This document shows, in pieces, positions 16,989 through 24,917 of a DNA stretch of 64,000 nt (positions are counted from its first letter, which is position 1; every line of letters starts with the position of its first letter). Made by a program: the position numbers and the translations under genes. The notes under the pieces were generated by a model. The model did not search any database, had not been told where the DNA came from, and worked only from the letters and a program-made list of their open reading frames with translations. Origin of the DNA: E44-bin89 sp034409565 (lineage in GTDB: Bacteria; Chloroflexota; Dehalococcoidia; Dehalococcoidales; RBG-16-60-22); the NCBI GenBank assembly GCA_034409565.1, contig DAOUMS010000016.1, forward strand, positions 1-64,000, in the 5' to 3' direction.

Positions 16989-18809
16989 ATGATGGCATCC
17001 GGCCTAAGTGCCAGACGATGGCTGGATGCCATCACAACAATCCAGTATAGCGAGCTAAGGAAGAATAGGTATACAAGAATGACTGGCAACAAGCAGGCTT
17101 TTACACCACCGTTGAGCGGTGAAATACTGGGCAAACTGGTAGAGGCGCTTCAGATCCGTACAGACCTACTTGCAAGTAAGACTGCTGGGCGATTGTTCCG
17201 TGGTGGACGTATCAAAGAGGGCCGTCGTTTAAAAATTCTCGAGGATGTAGCCTTGGTACTCGTATCAAATGGCGTAGTCCCAGAAATAAGAGAACTCGAT
17301 AAGCACGGCATGCCTCTTCCCAGGTTACTATCTTTCGTGTTTGCTTTCCAATCCGATCGATGGGATAAACTTGTCGGTTACATACGTGGTTCTTCATATC
17401 CGGTTACAAAACAAGACCTAGCTCCAGTGCCCTATCTGCGTTTCCTCGTAATGGATTTGGCGCTTCGGATGACAGCTATCATCCGCCTAGCCGAATTACC
17501 GAACCTCGAAAACAAGACCCCTTCCTGGGCTGAAGAATCAGGCTCGGGTAAGATATTAAAGGAACTCCAAGACAGGTGTGGTCCGAAAAGGCTAACACGG
17601 GAACGACTGGCCGAGTTACTAAACGTTTCCGATAACACTGTTGACAGATGGTTAGACGGAAAAAGCAGGCCTTCCAAGGATAATATCTTGATAATTTCCG
17701 AGGTACTGGCGGATTATTTACAAGATACAAAAAAGGGATTAAGTTCGAAGTTAAACCGGTATTACACTTTAAGCACCATTTGTGACATGCTAGCCGGGCA
17801 AATAGGACGCGAGACTGTAATTAGCCTAGTTAATACCTTGATACGTTTTACGAACGACCTGCTTGACGGTTTCAAACAGTTCAGCAAGTTACCACCTGAC
17901 CGAGCCTTTGCAGCAAATGTAGCTTTATTGATGTTTGGAACGCAATTTACCTCGGCCGAATACCTATTGCGATACCTCTGGAGAAAGGAACCTGATCCTG
18001 TTTGGAGAGAGGACTTACAAACCGCCCAAGTAAATTGGCATAAAAGACTCCAACTGGATGCACAAATACTTGGCTCGTTGGAAGAAGAAGTGAAATTGGC
18101 ACAAGAAAAGTTTGGGATCTCCGAAGCTATAGCCAGTGAAATAAAAGAGGAGTTAATCAAAGATCTCCAAGGCGTTCGAAATCACAAACCTATCGATAAT
18201 CTTGAAGGTAAAACTGCGATAAGAATTAAAGGTGACGCCGAGTTCAGCGCTCGTAACAGGATTATTCAGGCGATGGAGGCAAGAGCAAAGGGAGATAATG
18301 ATACGGCAATCATGCACTTCAAGTGTGCTGTAGAACTTCAACCAACGAATGCCGAATACCATTTCCAACTGGGTGCCACGCTGGGACAAAACAACCAGGT
18401 AGAAGAAGGTATACAAGAATGCTGGATTGCGTCTCAACTTGAACCAAAGTGGGATTTACCTCGAGTTGAAGTAGGCATCATCTTGGTAAACTCCGGGCGG
18501 CACGAAGAAGGATTAAAGCAACTAGAGGAAACTGTAACGGTTCTCGGTGAAATTGGATCGCATCTAGCTTTAAGTTTAGGCTACGCAAGGATGAAGTGTG
18601 ATAATCCTTCAGGCGCATTGGAGATGTTCGATATTGTACTGAAAGAGAAGCCTGATCATGCTCTCGCGCTTGATTGTGCAGCTCATTGTAACTTTCTAAC
18701 TGGGAATGACAAGAGAGGTCGAGAATTGGCAAAGAAAGCTCACCAGCTCGGCGCCTCAGATACTTATCAAGACTGGCATTCTGGGAAATACCGAAATATA
18801 ATCAAGTAA
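16989..18809 (+). CDS. HTH and TPR repeat protein, regulator-like
   Basis: The 606-residue protein has an XRE/Cro-type helix-turn-helix in its middle (RLTRERLAELLNVSDNTVDRWLDGKSRPSKDNI, about residues 203-236) and at least four TPR units near the C-terminus (AMEARAKGDNDTAIMHFKCAVELQPTNAEYHFQLG onwards, about 425-590). The start is uncertain: ATG 16989 has no ribosome site and lies in a hairpin; the next Met, at 17079, has a weak one. Such HTH-TPR proteins are common in signalling and island control. An intrinsic terminator follows at 18917. Function unknown. Confidence 0.72.
   Translation: MMASGLSARRWLDAITTIQYSELRKNRYTRMTGNKQAFTPPLSGEILGKLVEALQIRTDLLASKTAGRLFRGGRIKEGRRLKILEDVALVLVSNGVVPEIRELDKHGMPLPRLLSFVFAFQSDRWDKLVGYIRGSSYPVTKQDLAPVPYLRFLVMDLALRMTAIIRLAELPNLENKTPSWAEESGSGKILKELQDRCGPKRLTRERLAELLNVSDNTVDRWLDGKSRPSKDNILIISEVLADYLQDTKKGLSSKLNRYYTLSTICDMLAGQIGRETVISLVNTLIRFTNDLLDGFKQFSKLPPDRAFAANVALLMFGTQFTSAEYLLRYLWRKEPDPVWREDLQTAQVNWHKRLQLDAQILGSLEEEVKLAQEKFGISEAIASEIKEELIKDLQGVRNHKPIDNLEGKTAIRIKGDAEFSARNRIIQAMEARAKGDNDTAIMHFKCAVELQPTNAEYHFQLGATLGQNNQVEEGIQECWIASQLEPKWDLPRVEVGIILVNSGRHEEGLKQLEETVTVLGEIGSHLALSLGYARMKCDNPSGALEMFDIVLKEKPDHALALDCAAHCNFLTGNDKRGRELAKKAHQLGASDTYQDWHSGKYRNIIK
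16991..17033 (+). promoter_or_regulatory. large inverted repeat over the 5' end of the HTH-TPR gene
   Basis: The arms gatggcatccggcc (16991-17004) and ggctggatgccatc (17020-17033) pair at 13 of 14 positions. In mRNA this would form a stable hairpin directly at the annotated ATG; in DNA it could be an operator for the HTH protein itself. Either way it bears on translation or transcription of the gene. Confidence 0.6.
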
Positions 18810-18846
18810 TGCTAAAGAACTTCGGAGTTACGAATTCATAGGATTA

Positions 18847-19117
18847 TCAGAGATGGTCTTGCGCCAATGTGAACTGAATATCGTTAATTAGAGACAAGAG
18901 GACTATTCTGTAAACCGAAACTGCCTTCCATTTGGGAGGCAGTTTCTTTTTGTTTTTATTTCGTCCCCTCGGCCCAAGGAGGGACGATAAACGTGCTAGT
19001 TCTTGAAATTTTACCTTATGACTCTTTGTTTTATAAATAAACGGATTGATAATATCTATATCTGAATTGAATACAGATCTCATTGTGGAACGGAAGTATT
19101 CAAGGAATTTTGGATGT
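18847..19117 (-). pseudogene. frameshifted C-terminal part of the QueC/QatC-like protein
   Basis: Reading the alternative frame upstream of 19117 gives VHPKFLEYFRSTMRSVFNSDIDIINPFIYKTKSHKV..ELARLS, which continues the QatC-type sequence (…STRTxHPxF, then xNPF.xKTK) broken off in the 19080 frame. The frames are shifted by a tandem 5-bp repeat (19118-19127). The last third of this frame runs through a terminator and is probably not ancestral coding sequence. Confidence 0.7.
18917..18957 (+). terminator. intrinsic terminator after the HTH-TPR gene
   Basis: A 13-bp stem (gaaactgccttcc / gggaggcagtttc, one G-U pair) with a four-base loop is followed by ttttgttttta. It lies about 110 bp past the HTH-TPR stop codon and runs through the far 3' frame of the convergent QueC-like gene. 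Confidence 0.88.
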
Positions 19118-20636
19118 ACAGTACAGTACGGGTATTAATACTAGATTCAGACAGCAGAGGATTAATGGCCACAGGCCCATTTTCAAACATATAGACCGTT
19201 TTGAAACCTGATTCTATTGCTATAGCATAAGCTAATGACAAATAGAAAAAAGATCTAAGATGCTGATATAGCATGCCTTTTTGTTTCTCATCCAATCTGT
19301 GTGATACGCCTCTACCTCTTGATGGTTGCCAGGTTACTACAATATGTGGAAGGCAACGGGAATGAGTAGCACGTTTTATCTTATTAGCAAGGGTTGATTG
19401 TATTCCAGAAAGATTACCTGAAGAATAACTAACTAAGGTAGGAGAAAGCCCTTGATTAAGCGCCCATATTACTCCAACTGCACTATCAATACCACCGGAG
19501 AAAAGACAGCAACATTTATTTTCATCAGATATATTGAAGGATTGGATATCGTCACAATGCTCTCTCTTGGCAGTAAAATTAAGGTTAACAATATCACGTG
19601 CCAAGAAAGAGATAGTTCTTTCTAGCTGTTTGCTTACTCGTGACCATATATCTGGATGGTGAACTGGTATGACAATATTAAGATTCCTAGAAAAATCCAG
19701 ATTTCTCTCAACATAAAGGTCAGAGATATATATCACAAAAGCTATTTCAAGAAGATCTTTTGTGAGAGAGTTTAAAGGATGACCAACAAGCGACTCGATT
19801 TTCGTAAGGTCAAAAGCAACGTTTTTGTGATAACCCTTTAGTATTATTCTGAGAAGTTCAGTATCAAGTTCGTAATCAGAAGAAAGATTTGAGCGAGATG
19901 CAGTACCAACGACAATGTTGGTGGTCGGGTTTGGTTCGTGGGGGCGTTGATTTTCAGGCTGCCAATTAATAAAAGGTAGTACGTTTTTGAGTCCATCAGA
20001 TATTGTTCTAATACTGGAAGCAGCCGTTCTTTTTCTGGTTGAACTAAGTACGTAAGGAACAAGAGCATTAGAAATATTCCTACATTTACCAAGTATTTTA
20101 TTTCGTAAATCTAGCTGTTCCTCGAGTGAAACAAGGTAACCGTTTTTATATTGATAGGAGTATCCTAGGTCAGTATTAGTGCCTGCTTTAGCTCGTAGAA
20201 CTGACATACATTGCTGGAAGAAGAAATTTGATAAAAATTCCCCAAACAACGAGGAATGATCAATGGAATCAGAAAGACCATAAAGCACTTGAAGAAACTG
20301 CTCGTTCTCGAGTTGTCTTCTGGAAGCATACCGAGAACGATCCAAGAATAAAGATGTTACCGTTTGCTTGATAGCTCTCTCTAGAATATCTCCTAACGGG
20401 TAAGTATAGAGAAAAAGATTGTTCTGACAGAAATTGCTCCATATTAAATCAGGAAAGGAGAATTGCTCAAGACGTATAGAATCACGAGAAGCCCCACCAT
20501 CAAAATAATCCCCAATGTTTCTGCGCTTAAGATGATTAATGAATGATATTAATTCTATACAAGAATAATATAATTTAGACGATACCTGAAAAAGAGATAC
20601 TGTGCCAAAAGCATCGCGTAATAAGTAATCTATCAT
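19080..20636 (-). CDS. QueC-like (QatC family) ATP-pyrophosphatase protein, frameshifted near C-terminus
   Basis: The 518-residue frame has a C-terminal QueC-like domain with the PP-loop CCLFSGGIDSAVGVIWAL (about residue 378) and the QatC-type ending RSFFYLSLAYAIA...VYMFENGPVAINPLL...INTRT. A preceding block (DLLEIAFVIYISDLYVERNLDFSRNLNIVIPVHHPDIW) also matches QatC N-terminal regions. About 250 further N-terminal residues have no family I recognise. After INTRT the sequence departs from the family because of a 5-bp duplication. QatC belongs to the QatABCD anti-phage system; here the partner is a TIR-like protein ending three bases upstream. Likely a decayed or variable defence gene. Confidence 0.8.
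   Translation of the reverse strand: MIDYLLRDAFGTVSLFQVSSKLYYSCIELISFINHLKRRNIGDYFDGGASRDSIRLEQFSFPDLIWSNFCQNNLFLYTYPLGDILERAIKQTVTSLFLDRSRYASRRQLENEQFLQVLYGLSDSIDHSSLFGEFLSNFFFQQCMSVLRAKAGTNTDLGYSYQYKNGYLVSLEEQLDLRNKILGKCRNISNALVPYVLSSTRKRTAASSIRTISDGLKNVLPFINWQPENQRPHEPNPTTNIVVGTASRSNLSSDYELDTELLRIILKGYHKNVAFDLTKIESLVGHPLNSLTKDLLEIAFVIYISDLYVERNLDFSRNLNIVIPVHHPDIWSRVSKQLERTISFLARDIVNLNFTAKREHCDDIQSFNISDENKCCCLFSGGIDSAVGVIWALNQGLSPTLVSYSSGNLSGIQSTLANKIKRATHSRCLPHIVVTWQPSRGRGVSHRLDEKQKGMLYQHLRSFFYLSLAYAIAIESGFKTVYMFENGPVAINPLLSESSINTRTVLYIQNSLNTSVPQ
19118..19127. repeat. tandem 5-bp duplication (acagt x2) causing a frameshift
   Basis: The plus strand reads acagtacagt. On the coding strand cgtACTGTACTGTACATCC would read R-T-V-H-P in frame with one ACTGT copy removed, restoring the family's R-T-x-H-P motif and the downstream frame. 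Confidence 0.75.
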
Positions 20637-20639
20637 ATT

Positions 20640-21248
20640 TTAGCCGCTCACTCCGCGCCTTCTCTCAAGAATCTTTCTACGCCTCTTAAAAGGTTCTGCT
20701 GCGGGGCTGTCCGGATCGTTAAGCCAATCTTGTAGTGAAGAAAAGTCAGGATTTTTGGCTATATCTTCTTGCCAAGGCGTAGGTGTTTGTTCACTATCTA
20801 CAGATTCAGCCCGTTCCATTTGATTTAAGATATCTGAACTGACTCTAATGGGATCTCGAATCGCGTTGATGATATTCTTTGTGTCCCAACCAACTTGGTT
20901 CGGTAAAACTTGAAGTTCACGGGGCATTTTTTGAGCGCCACGCGGTTTTACGACTATTATGTTTTTATTCATTTCAAGAGCTATCTGAATTTCTTTTTTT
21001 ATCCATTTTCGGTGCTTGACATACATACCAGCAATTATAAGTACAGAGTTTGCCGGCCTGATTTGGTTACGTAATCTTCTCTCAAGTTGACTATCTGTTC
21101 TTGTGTTAATACTACGAGTTTTAGGGATACTACAGTTTCGACGATCGAAGCGCTTTGCATTACTAAGCAGACTATCTAGCCGGTCATAATCGGAGCTATG
21201 ATCCCAAGCATGGCTAATAAATATTGGGTATTTTATTAGCTTAGGCAT
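20640..21248 (-). CDS. TIR-like (PF08937/DUF1863) defence protein
   Basis: The 202-residue protein opens with KYPIFISHAWDHSSDYDRLDSLL, continues with RFDRRNCSIPK, LERRLRNQIRPANSVLIIAGMYVKHRKWIKKEIQIALEMNKNIIVVKPRG and the diagnostic QVGWDTKNIINAIRDP. This is the TIR-like family related to Thoeris ThsB. The C-terminal 60 residues form a charged tail (WQEDIAKNPDFSSLQDWLNDPDS). It is the first gene of a two-gene unit with the QueC/QatC-like gene. A TIR plus QueC-like pair suggests a nucleotide-linked anti-phage mechanism (inference). Confidence 0.85.
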   Translation of the reverse strand: MPKLIKYPIFISHAWDHSSDYDRLDSLLSNAKRFDRRNCSIPKTRSINTRTDSQLERRLRNQIRPANSVLIIAGMYVKHRKWIKKEIQIALEMNKNIIVVKPRGAQKMPRELQVLPNQVGWDTKNIINAIRDPIRVSSDILNQMERAESVDSEQTPTPWQEDIAKNPDFSSLQDWLNDPDSPAAEPFKRRRKILERRRGVSG

Positions 21249-21433
21249 AATAAGCCTCGTTTAAGTCGAGCAAGCTAATTATAGTCTTGTCGTGGTGATT
21301 GTCAATACCTACAATAGAGAGGCAAGGCTTTACGCCTGTGAATGGAACAATTAGCCAGAAAGTGTAATCACGTCTAATTTTTAAACAAATCTTCCACCGG
21401 CGAATATTTCCAGTGTTGCTTCTGTAGATCCTT

Positions 21434-21535
21434 TTACTGGAAGCGCACATATTTTTGAGTTGCTTGAACACTTGCATGTCCAAGTATTTCTTTTAGAACC
21501 ATAGCATTGTCACGCTCACTTGGTTGAGATATGAC
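21434..21535 (-). pseudogene. C-terminal remnant of a tyrosine recombinase
   Basis: On the minus strand the frame ending at 21434 encodes SERDNAMVLKEILGHASVQATQKYVRFQ and stop, the unmistakable LGHxSxxxTxxY tail of a phage-type integrase with its Tyr nucleophile. The upstream catalytic Arg and HxxR parts are absent. A longer overlapping frame at 21241-21483 is out of register with this and probably not a gene. Confidence 0.72.
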
Positions 21536-22032
21536 TAAGACCTTTGCCAGCGGTCTTGAATCTCTCGCCACCGCCTCTCAAAGAACCCCGGCCACAGAGC
21601 TTCTACGGCAAAAGCTATACCTAAACCTTTTAAAACTTTTTTCCCCGTTGGTGAAAGTGGTCCGGGCGGGAATGAAAGAGAAGCGGTACTTGGTTTGCTC
21701 GCTATATTTTCTGTTGTTGGCAATGCTGCACTTAAAGGAGACTGCGATTTATTTTCTTTTTGTCGCCTCAGTTTTGCTTCCTCTTTGGCGTGGCACGATG
21801 GACAAAGTGGGATAGTGTAATCCGGGCGATTGAGTTGGTCTGGATGATGGGCGTGGAAACGCATCTTGCCTTTGGGCTTGCCACATGCATTGCATGTCAC
21901 CTCTATCCCGTGGACAAGTCTGGCTATGTAGTTTGGTGATCGGTGGTAGCGCTTTTGAAGTTGTCTAAAGCTCCAGCCACTCTTATATAATTCCACTATC
22001 CGTGCATCTTTATCTTCCCCAGAAAGTCTCAT
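21535..22032 (-). CDS. HTH and HNH-like zinc-binding mobile-element protein
   Basis: The 165-residue protein begins with a resolvase-type helix-turn-helix (DARIVELYKSGWSFRQLQKRYHRSPNYIARLV, about residues 9-40). A zinc-binding HNH-like segment follows (CNACGK...RFHAHHPDQLNRPDYTIPLCPSCHAKEE, about 47-84), with the CxxC pairs intact but the central Asn of active HNH nucleases unclear. The C-terminus has a proline/serine linker and a hydrophobic helix. It lies between integrase genes on the island edge. Function is unproven. Confidence 0.6.
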   Translation of the reverse strand: MRLSGEDKDARIVELYKSGWSFRQLQKRYHRSPNYIARLVHGIEVTCNACGKPKGKMRFHAHHPDQLNRPDYTIPLCPSCHAKEEAKLRRQKENKSQSPLSAALPTTENIASKPSTASLSFPPGPLSPTGKKVLKGLGIAFAVEALWPGFFERRWREIQDRWQRS

Positions 22033-22206
22033 TTAATTCCTCCTTCAGTCGGAATTAGTTCTACCATCGTGAAGCTGATCTAGGCACGACTCGTAATTTT
22101 TGTAGTAGCAAATAGTACTACTGCTATTGCTATCGTTACTGTTATTTGAATTTCAATTTATTCTTACATATAATTTGATATGCAACTACAACTTTGAGCT
22201 ACTTTC

Positions 22207-22653
22207 ATGGCTAAGGAAGAAAAAGACAGAGAATGTGTATGGTGTGGGAGGGAGTTAGCCCCTGATAGTTCTGGCAAGCTCTGTTTTCTCTGTGCGGACA
22301 AGCTAAAAGATGTTATGACTGACCTGCCCGAAGTCTTCAATGTGGAAGATGTGAGGAAACTCTTGCATTTTGAGGATGTCGAGAGCGTTAGACGTATGTA
22401 TCGGCAGGGCGAGCTACCGGGCCGTATTAAAGGCGTAAAGAAGCTGCTGTGGTTCAAAGATGACTTGATAGCCTACCTAAAGTTCGGGCAGTCGTCCTCA
22501 GCAGCTCCTGATGAGCTCACTAAAGCAATATTATTGGGCCTGCAATTGGGCTATCCAATAGATCAGGCAACTCTCTATGGTCATGACCCCGGCAATCTCG
22601 TAGACATGCTTAAGCAACACGGATATCTTCAGGACAGCAAAGACCAGTCGTAA
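22207..22653 (+). CDS. zinc-ribbon and excisionase-like HTH protein
   Basis: The 148-residue protein has an N-terminal zinc ribbon (CVWCGRELAPDSSGKLCFLC, residues 10-29) followed by a MerR/Xis-type winged helix (FNVEDVRKLLHFEDVESVRRMYRQGELPGRIKGVKKLLWFKDDLIAYL, about 47-95). It is convergent with the integrase gene 12 bp away. Position and fold fit a recombination directionality factor or island regulator (inference). Confidence 0.7.
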   Translation: MAKEEKDRECVWCGRELAPDSSGKLCFLCADKLKDVMTDLPEVFNVEDVRKLLHFEDVESVRRMYRQGELPGRIKGVKKLLWFKDDLIAYLKFGQSSSAAPDELTKAILLGLQLGYPIDQATLYGHDPGNLVDMLKQHGYLQDSKDQS

Positions 22654-22665
22654 TAAAGGCAAAGG

Positions 22666-23595
22666 TTAGATTTTAAGCCTGTCCGCTACCCCATATCTCA
22701 GGTGTTGCGCTCTGACATCGCTATCAGCCAGGTTTGAATAGTGTCTGGTCATAACCAGGCTCCTGTGTCCCAGCTTCTTCTGCAGGCTGAAGACATCACC
22801 TCCATTTCTCAGATACATGACGCTGCTGGTGTGGCGGAATTTATGAGCATAACAGCGTTTTAGTCCTGCTTTCTTACCATATGCACTAACAATTTTTTGT
22901 ATCCTTATGGATGATAGCGGTTGCCCATCTCGTCTGAGCCAGAAGCTATCGGTGCCAACAGGCTCCGGTCGGCACTTTAGTTGATATTTCATCAGTGCTT
23001 TAGACACCTTGCGCCCAAAGGGAACGAAACGCTCTCTCAGGCCCTTCCCCATTACCCTGAATAGGTTCTGCTCGTAGTCAATATCATCGGTCTTGAGATT
23101 GACCAGCTCACTGAGCCTGATGCCGGTATCGATAAGTGTAAGTAGAAGGCAGTAATCCCTGAATCCCTCATTAGTTCCCCTGTTAGTTTGTGATATAAGC
23201 TTCGCTATCTCTTTTTCTGAGAACGTGGGAATCACTATCTCCGGCACCTTTGGCATCTTTACCTTTGCCATGACATTGTTTTCGATAAAGCCCTCACGCT
23301 TGAGGAAGCCAAAGAAAGCCTTTATTGCCCGGCAATAGGTTTCGATGGACTGTGATGATAGTTTCGCTTGCTGCGGTTTATTATAGGGATGATGGGCAAA
23401 CTTCGGTTTACTCTGTAGCACGATAATAAACCGGCGCAGGTCATTACCTGTGATAGTGTCTACGTCTTGCTGCTCGGTACCTAAGAAATCAGCAAAGTAG
23501 CCCACGCTGGAGACAACCCAGGCGACGGTCTTTGGACTCTTGCCTTCAGCCCTGGCGTAGGTTTTATAAGCTACCAGTGCGTCTTGAAGTGTCAT
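22666..23595 (-). CDS. tyrosine-type integrase of the island
   Basis: The 309-residue protein is full length: an N-terminal SAM-like core-binding domain (LQDALVAYKTYARAEGKSPKTVAWVVSSVGYF) and a catalytic domain with R (TGIRLSELVNL), HKFRHTSSVMYL, and LGHRSLVMTRHYSNL. I choose ATG 23595, with aaggggt upstream, over the GTG at 23598. It stands 140 bp from the 3' end of tRNA-Val(UAC), the classic arrangement of an integrase beside its tRNA attachment site, so it probably inserted the AT-rich DNA to the left. Confidence 0.92.
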   Translation of the reverse strand: MTLQDALVAYKTYARAEGKSPKTVAWVVSSVGYFADFLGTEQQDVDTITGNDLRRFIIVLQSKPKFAHHPYNKPQQAKLSSQSIETYCRAIKAFFGFLKREGFIENNVMAKVKMPKVPEIVIPTFSEKEIAKLISQTNRGTNEGFRDYCLLLTLIDTGIRLSELVNLKTDDIDYEQNLFRVMGKGLRERFVPFGRKVSKALMKYQLKCRPEPVGTDSFWLRRDGQPLSSIRIQKIVSAYGKKAGLKRCYAHKFRHTSSVMYLRNGGDVFSLQKKLGHRSLVMTRHYSNLADSDVRAQHLRYGVADRLKI

Positions 23596-23735
23596 CACTT
23601 CGAACCCCTTACACTGATAGCTTAAACCTTGATTGGGTGACTGGCTACGACTTTGTGCTACATTGGGTGCATTTTGGGGAAGGCAGATGCCCTTTTTCGG
23701 GTCAGTGGCAAGCCCGGCGGTTAAAATTGAGGCTA

Positions 23736-23812
23736 TGGTGGGCGGTACAGGATTTGAACCTGTGACCTCCTGCGTGTAAAGCAGGCGCTCTAACCAGCTG
23801 AGCTAACCGCCC
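23736..23812 (-). tRNA. tRNA-Val (anticodon UAC), CCA encoded
   Basis: The cloverleaf reads GGGCGGT acceptor, GCTC D-stem, CCTGC-TTTACAC-GCAGG anticodon arm with UAC, ACAGG-TTCAAAT-CCTGT T-arm, ACCGCCC, A, CCA. Its 3' end faces the integrase gene and is the likely attachment site of island 1. Confidence 0.96.
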
Positions 23813-23815
23813 GTA

Positions 23816-23892
23816 TGGCGCGCTTGGCGGGGCTTGAACCCACGACCTCAGCCTCCGCAGGGCTGCGCTCTATCCAACTGAGCTACAAGCGC
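23816..23892 (-). tRNA. tRNA-Arg (anticodon GCG), CCA encoded
   Basis: The acceptor pair GCGCTTG / CAAGCGC, anticodon arm CAGCC-CTGCGGA-GGCTG with GCG, and T-arm GTGGG-TTCAAGC-CCCGC form a complete cloverleaf, followed by G and CCA. It is three bases from tRNA-Val. Confidence 0.93.
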
Positions 23893-23902
23893 CGGTATCG
23901 TA

Positions 23903-23988
23903 TGGTGCCGAAGGAGAGATTTGAACTCTCACGCCCTTACGGACACTACGCCCTGAACGTAGCGCGTCTGCCATTCCGCCACTTCGGC
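23903..23988 (-). tRNA. tRNA-Leu (anticodon CAG), CCA encoded
   Basis: A class II tRNA: GCCGAAG acceptor, the D-arm TGGCGGAATGGCAGACGCG, anticodon arm CTACG-TTCAGGG-CGTAG with CAG, long variable arm, T-loop TTCAAAT, CTTCGGC, A, CCA. It is first in a three-tRNA minus-strand cluster. Confidence 0.95.
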
Positions 23989-24095
23989 ACAATCGAAGAT
24001 AGGTTAGTAGCTACGTCTCAGCCCAAATAATGTTACCACGTAAGAGTGCAGATGGCAACCATATTGACGAAAGAGATACTGCGGAATACGTGTGA

Positions 24096-24740
24096 TTACA
24101 CGGCCAGCTTTATCAGGCGGTCAGCCTCGTCCACGGCTGAGGCGCAATCGTCGGCATAGCCCTCAACGCCAATCTCATCGGCGTACTGGCGGGTTATGGG
24201 CGCACCGCCTATCATCATCTTTACTTTGTTTCTAACCCCGGCCGCCTCCAGGGCTCTGGAAATATCGGGGATAACGGTCATGGTGGTGGTGAGCAGAGAT
24301 GAAGTCGCCACGATATCGGCATTGGTTGCCTTGGCCTCGGCCGCAAAGGTATCTGCGGAAACGTCCACGCCTAGGTCATGCACATCGTAGCCGTTACTCT
24401 CCAGCATCATCTTGACCAGGTTCTTGCCGATATCATGCATATCGCCCTCGGCGGTGCCGATGACCACGGTGCCCTTCTTCTGGACTTCCGTACCGGCGAG
24501 GTGTGGCCGTAACTTCTCCGTGCCACTCCTCATGGCGCGGGCGGAAATAAGGATTTCTGGCAGGTAGGCCTGTCCGTCCTTGAATAGTTGTCCCAGTGCC
24601 TGAATGCCGGGCACCAGTCCCTGGCTCAGTATTTCACTGGCGTCAATACTGGCGTTTAGCGCCTCAGCAACGGCCTGGACGGTCAGTTTTTCATCCCCGT
24701 TCTTTACGGCTTCGGCAATTGCCTTCAGGTGGTCAGGCAT
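24096..24740 (-). CDS. MtbC-like corrinoid (B12-binding) methyl-carrier protein
   Basis: The 214-residue protein has the two-part corrinoid layout: an N-terminal helical cap (residues 1-90, LSQGLVPGIQALGQLFKDGQAYLPEILISARAM) and a Rossmann B12 domain with EGDMHDIGKNLVKMML (DxHxxG lower-ligand motif, about residue 104), SSLLTTTM and GGAPIT. The ATG at 24740 follows ggggga; an upstream in-frame ATG lacks a ribosome site. Such proteins shuttle methyl groups between a substrate methyltransferase and a downstream acceptor. No methyltransferase is adjacent, so the partner may be elsewhere, perhaps the MttB-like enzymes at 47-50 kb. Confidence 0.93.
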   Translation of the reverse strand: MPDHLKAIAEAVKNGDEKLTVQAVAEALNASIDASEILSQGLVPGIQALGQLFKDGQAYLPEILISARAMRSGTEKLRPHLAGTEVQKKGTVVIGTAEGDMHDIGKNLVKMMLESNGYDVHDLGVDVSADTFAAEAKATNADIVATSSLLTTTMTVIPDISRALEAAGVRNKVKMMIGGAPITRQYADEIGVEGYADDCASAVDEADRLIKLAV

Positions 24741-24917
24741 GTTCGTCCCCCTTATCGCCTTATTCCCCGTTTGCGGTGCCATTATAAATTAATCAGGGTA
24801 ACAAAACAAGCAATTTTATAATACTCTCACCTGAGAGAGCAGGGAAATTTGACAATTGTTAGTTTGAGTATCAATAATACATAGAAGACCGAGGTATTCT
24901 AAAAAGATAGGGTGAGC

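Noticed and set aside
21241..21483. 80-codon frame just ahead of the TIR-like gene
   Set aside because: The other minus-strand frame over the same bases encodes a recognisable integrase C-terminus, and this frame has no ribosome site or family resemblance.
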